Of a stretch of 64,000 nucleotides of DNA, positions 61,951 to 64,000 are shown one piece after another. Location: positions 372,001 to 436,000 of the forward strand of contig NZ_VEIY01000003.1 of the NCBI RefSeq assembly GCF_007680845.1, in the 5' to 3' direction. The translations under genes were made by a program, and so were the position numbers. This DNA is from Curtobacterium pusillum (GTDB lineage Bacteria; Actinomycetota; Actinomycetes; Actinomycetales; Microbacteriaceae). How positions within the stretch are numbered: position 1 is the first letter of the stretch; each line of letters opens with the position of its first letter. The notes under the pieces were generated by a model. That model was not told where the DNA came from and did not search any database. It was given only the letters and a program-made list of their open reading frames with translations.

Positions 61951-62772
61951 CTACTTCTTGGACTTCTTGCCCTTCTTGGCGTCGTCCTTCTTGGACTTCT
62001 TCTTCGAGTCGTCCTTCTTCCCGCCGTCGTCCTTCTTGCCGCCGGACTTCTTCTTCTTGCCGGCCTTCTTGTCGGACTTCTTCTTGTCGGACTTCTTCTC
62101 GTCGGGCTGCTCCTTCGGCGACGGAGCGGACTCCGGTTCCGGCTCCGGCGACGGCTCCGGCCCCGGCGATTCCACGCCGTCCACCGGCTCCACCACCACC
62201 GCGCTGCCCGTGTCGGCGATGACGTCCACCGAGTGCACCTCGACCACCGGCGCGAGCGCGTCGTCCACCCGCTCGACGACGAGCGACGCCCCGTCCTCCG
62301 CGAGACGCAGGAGCGCCTGCGCTGCCCGGACCCGGGTCGTGGTCTTCCTGGCGAGCACATCGGCGCGGGCGCCCTCGAGGAACGCGCGCAGTGCCCGCTC
62401 GACCACCGACCGGCCCCGCGGCGCCGAACGGTCGAGGCGGTCGAGCTCTCCCGCCACCCCGGTGACGTCGTCCTCGACGTGCTCGTGGCGGACGGACTCG
62501 ATGAGCGCGGCGATCGCCGCCGCTCCCCGCTCCACGGCGGTCGAGCGCTGGTCGAGCACGACGAGCATCTCGATCACCGAGCCGTACGTGACGGTCTCGA
62601 GGCGGACCGGCTCGGCCCCACGCCCGCGGACGACGAGTCGGGCTTCCGGCGTCGGGAGCCACGCGGCCAGTGCGGCGACGGTCGCGACCGAACTCACCGC
62701 CCGCTCGTACTCGGCGAGTCCCACTCGCTCCTGCTCCCGCAGACGGACACGGATCGCGATCTCCTGCACCAC
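61951..62772 (-). CDS. Unknown protein with long lysine/aspartate/serine tail, next to ssrA
   Basis: About 273 aa from GTG 62772, chosen for the GAGAGG site upstream; a longer frame to 62874 adds an unlikely Arg-rich start that lies against the ssrA terminator. The N-terminal ~195 residues are a soluble, mostly helical region (LREQERVGLAEYERAVSSVATVAALAAWL..., LDRLDRSAPRGRSVVERALRAFLEGARADVL) with no recognised family. Then comes a Pro/Glu stretch (PGPEPSPEPEPESAPSPKEQ) and a ~55-residue tail of K, D, S and G with many KKS/KKD units. Lysine-rich tails of this sort occur in histone-like or RNA-binding proteins; nothing more can be claimed. Confidence 0.65.
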   Translation of the reverse strand: MVQEIAIRVRLREQERVGLAEYERAVSSVATVAALAAWLPTPEARLVVRGRGAEPVRLETVTYGSVIEMLVVLDQRSTAVERGAAAIAALIESVRHEHVEDDVTGVAGELDRLDRSAPRGRSVVERALRAFLEGARADVLARKTTTRVRAAQALLRLAEDGASLVVERVDDALAPVVEVHSVDVIADTGSAVVVEPVDGVESPGPEPSPEPEPESAPSPKEQPDEKKSDKKKSDKKAGKKKKSGGKKDDGGKKDDSKKKSKKDDAKKGKKSKK

Positions 62773-62877
62773 GTGTGGACCTCTCGACTCGACGGCCGAC
62801 GCGGGCGGATCCCCGCGCCTGGTGCGGAGCGTAGTCCTCGGACATGACGTGACGACGAACACCCGTCGCACCACGAC

Positions 62878-62919
62878 GAACGCCCCGTCGGTGTCCGGGT
62901 GGACGGCGACGGGGCGTTC
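62878..62919 (-). terminator. Hairpin downstream of ssrA
   Basis: 62878-62890 pairs perfectly with 62907-62919 (13 bp, GAACGCCCCGTCG arm, 16-base loop). Lies 53 bases after the tmRNA 3' end on the minus strand, followed by GTTCGTCGT. Probable terminator of ssrA. Confidence 0.65.
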
Positions 62920-62971
62920 GGGTACTGCGGTGTGACGATCAACGGGTGACAGCGGCTCGGTGTCCGGCGAA

Positions 62972-63348
62972 TGGTGGAGATGGGGGGAATCGAACCCCCG
63001 TCCATCGCTGCAATTCGACGTCTTCTACGGGCGTATCCGGATGATTCGTTCTGCTCGGCCCCGTCCTTTGCTACCGGCTTCTAGGACGACGGGCCCAGTC
63101 TCAGTGCAAGTCCCGCACGGCCCTGAGGCGCAACCGTGCAGCAAGTCCTCTGGATGACGCCGGGATCAGGTTAGGGGACGGTCACCTGGCCGACGGACTT
63201 CATGTGCTGGGCTGCTTACGCAGCGAGAGCGAAGTCAGTGCGCTTGGAATTGGCACTTGTTGTTTTCCACGGATCGTTGACGAGATGACCGTGGGTCCTC
63301 GGCCCGCTTCCCGTCGGCACACAGGCAATGTCGAAACCGATCATCCCC
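62972..63348 (-). ncRNA. ssrA: Transfer-messenger RNA
   Basis: Minus strand, about 377 nt. The 5' end GGGGATGATCGGTTTCGACA and the 3' end GGTTCGATTCCCCCCATCTCC plus ACCA form the tRNA-like acceptor (7 pairs, one G-U) and T-arm; the CCA is encoded. The tag reading frame (63254 down to 63216) starts with the resume codon GCC and encodes ANSKRTDFALAA followed by TAA, ending in the usual protease tag ALAA. Rescues stalled ribosomes together with SmpB, whose gene is immediately upstream on the same strand. Confidence 0.97.
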
Positions 63349-63406
63349 ATGCGGGCCGGACGTGCGAGCCGCTGTCACGCTGTTGAGTTGCGATGGTGCT
63401 TGTCGT

Positions 63407-63426
63407 ACTGCTCTGCGAGGAGCAGT
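63407..63426 (-). terminator. Small hairpin between smpB and ssrA
   Basis: ACTGCTC/GAGCAGT (63407-63413, 63420-63426), 6-base loop, 38 bases after the smpB stop. No T-run; may be a weak terminator or part of the ssrA promoter region. Confidence 0.35.
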
Positions 63427-63463
63427 CCCTCAGTCTAGTCGACCAGGGTCGGACACGCCAGCG

Positions 63464-63940
63464 TCACTCGCCGACGCGGTTCCGGGTGCGCATGGCCCGC
63501 TCGGCCTCACGCTTGTCGGTCTTCTCGCGCATGGCCTGACGCTTGTCGAACTCGCGCTTGCCCTTCGCGACCGCGATCTCCACCTTGGCCCGGCCGTCGT
63601 GGAAGTAGATCTGCAGCGGCACGAGCGTGTAGCCGCCCTGTGCCGTCTTGTGCGAGATCTTCACGATCTGCTGCTTGTGGAGGAGCAGCTTCCGCTTGCG
63701 CCGGGGCGAGTGGTTGTTCCACGTGCCCTCGGTGTACTCGGGGATGTGCACGGCGTCGAGCCACGCTTCCCCACCGTCGATGAAGGCGTACCCGTCGATG
63801 AGCGAGGCACGCCCTTCGCGGAGGGACTTCACCTCGGTCCCGGAGAGGACCATGCCCGCCTCGTACGTGTCCTCGATGAGGTAGTCGTGGCGCGCACGAC
63901 GGTTCGTCGCCACGATCTTCTCGCCGCGTTCCTTCGCCAT
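63464..63940 (-). CDS. smpB: SsrA-binding protein
   Basis: 158 aa. [71 protein letters not shown] and [35 protein letters not shown] are SmpB signatures; the basic C-terminal tail that enters the mRNA channel is present. Binds tmRNA and delivers it to stalled ribosomes. ATG 63940 has GGAAGGGG. On the minus strand directly upstream of ssrA, the common order. Confidence 0.97.
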   Translation of the reverse strand: MAKERGEKIVATNRRARHDYLIEDTYEAGMVLSGTEVKSLREGRASLIDGYAFIDGGEAWLDAVHIPEYTEGTWNNHSPRRKRKLLLHKQQIVKISHKTAQGGYTLVPLQIYFHDGRAKVEIAVAKGKREFDKRQAMREKTDKREAERAMRTRNRVGE

Positions 63941-64000
63941 GCGTGTCCCCTTCCATGCGGTCGCTGCGGGTGTGCAGCCTTACAGACTACCCAACGCGGG

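Noticed and set aside
62773..62874. Longer start for the lysine-tailed protein (62874)
   Set aside because: The extra 34 residues are Arg-rich without homology and begin at the ssrA terminator; GTG 62772 has a good ribosome site.

Overview
The window is high-GC, tightly packed DNA from an actinobacterium. Supporting signs are mycobacterial-type one-piece 2-oxoglutarate decarboxylase/dehydrogenase, a SigH/SigR-RsrA pair, GuaB1, HisN, two-domain universal stress protein, many GTG/TTG starts and short -10 boxes (TANNNT) lying 6-8 nt before start codons. Gene content resembles Microbacteriaceae (Curtobacterium or a relative); that placement is inference from family memory, not a search. No tRNA, rRNA, CRISPR array, prophage or transposase was seen. 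Most of the window is ordinary core chromosome; the unusual layer is in the spacers.

Layout. 1-3053: end of an arginine/ornithine-type antiporter, arginine deiminase, and an HtrA-like protease joined by a 4-base overlap. 3101-8934: universal stress protein; 5-oxoprolinase genes pxpA, pxpB (frameshifted by one missing C) and pxpC; ABC-F ATPase; L,D-transpeptidase. 8988-13353: CYP152-type peroxygenase P450 and a gluconate module (gntK, gntP, gntR) with a strong AT-rich palindrome between the divergent gntP and gntR. 13688-18344: acetyltransferase, uracil-DNA glycosylase, peptidase-E-like protein, phosphoribosyltransferase, SDR, membrane acyltransferase. 18526-21332: metY and metX of methionine synthesis. 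21583-24866: histidine kinase, unknown membrane protein, response regulator. 25010-33008: MFS exporter, small zinc ribbon, LuxR regulator, DUF2254 membrane protein, formaldehyde-type dehydrogenase, thiamine-binding-like protein, polytopic glycosyltransferase, YceI. 33120-40421: NnrD, HAD hydrolase, old yellow enzyme, two CNNM/CorC proteins, tautomerase-fold protein, GuaB1. 40634-50883: kgd/sucA, acetyltransferase, rsrA-sigH, aroA, rsgA, a Pip/YhgE-like membrane protein, hisN. 51171-57146: leader ORF plus large LuxR ATPase, glmS, tiny membrane protein, M50 protease. 57355-63940: second sulfhydrylase with a flavin monooxygenase, APC permease, a lysine-tailed unknown protein, tmRNA (ssrA) and smpB.

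The most striking pattern is that many transcription-unit boundaries are marked by members of several dispersed palindromic repeat families. Family A has a GGAGGCGCGG...CCGCGCCTCC core (eight clear intergenic hairpins plus degenerate forms, one of them inside a coding region). Family B is about 95 bp with a GAAAGCGACAG core. Family C is 88-90 bp bounded by CGAGCGGGC. Family D is built around GTCGAACGAC or GTCGATCGAC. Two further boundaries carry 20-bp tandem repeats whose period places a stop codon in all three frames.

Regulation visible in sequence: two exact matches to the SigR/SigH promoter consensus (GGGAAT-N18-GTT), one upstream of sigH itself and overlapping the aroA start, the other inside the HAD gene ahead of the old yellow enzyme gene. 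At least thirteen genes have a TANNNT box 6-8 nt before the start, as expected for leaderless mRNAs. One divergent pair (nnrD/HAD) uses two overlapping -10 boxes within 24 bp.
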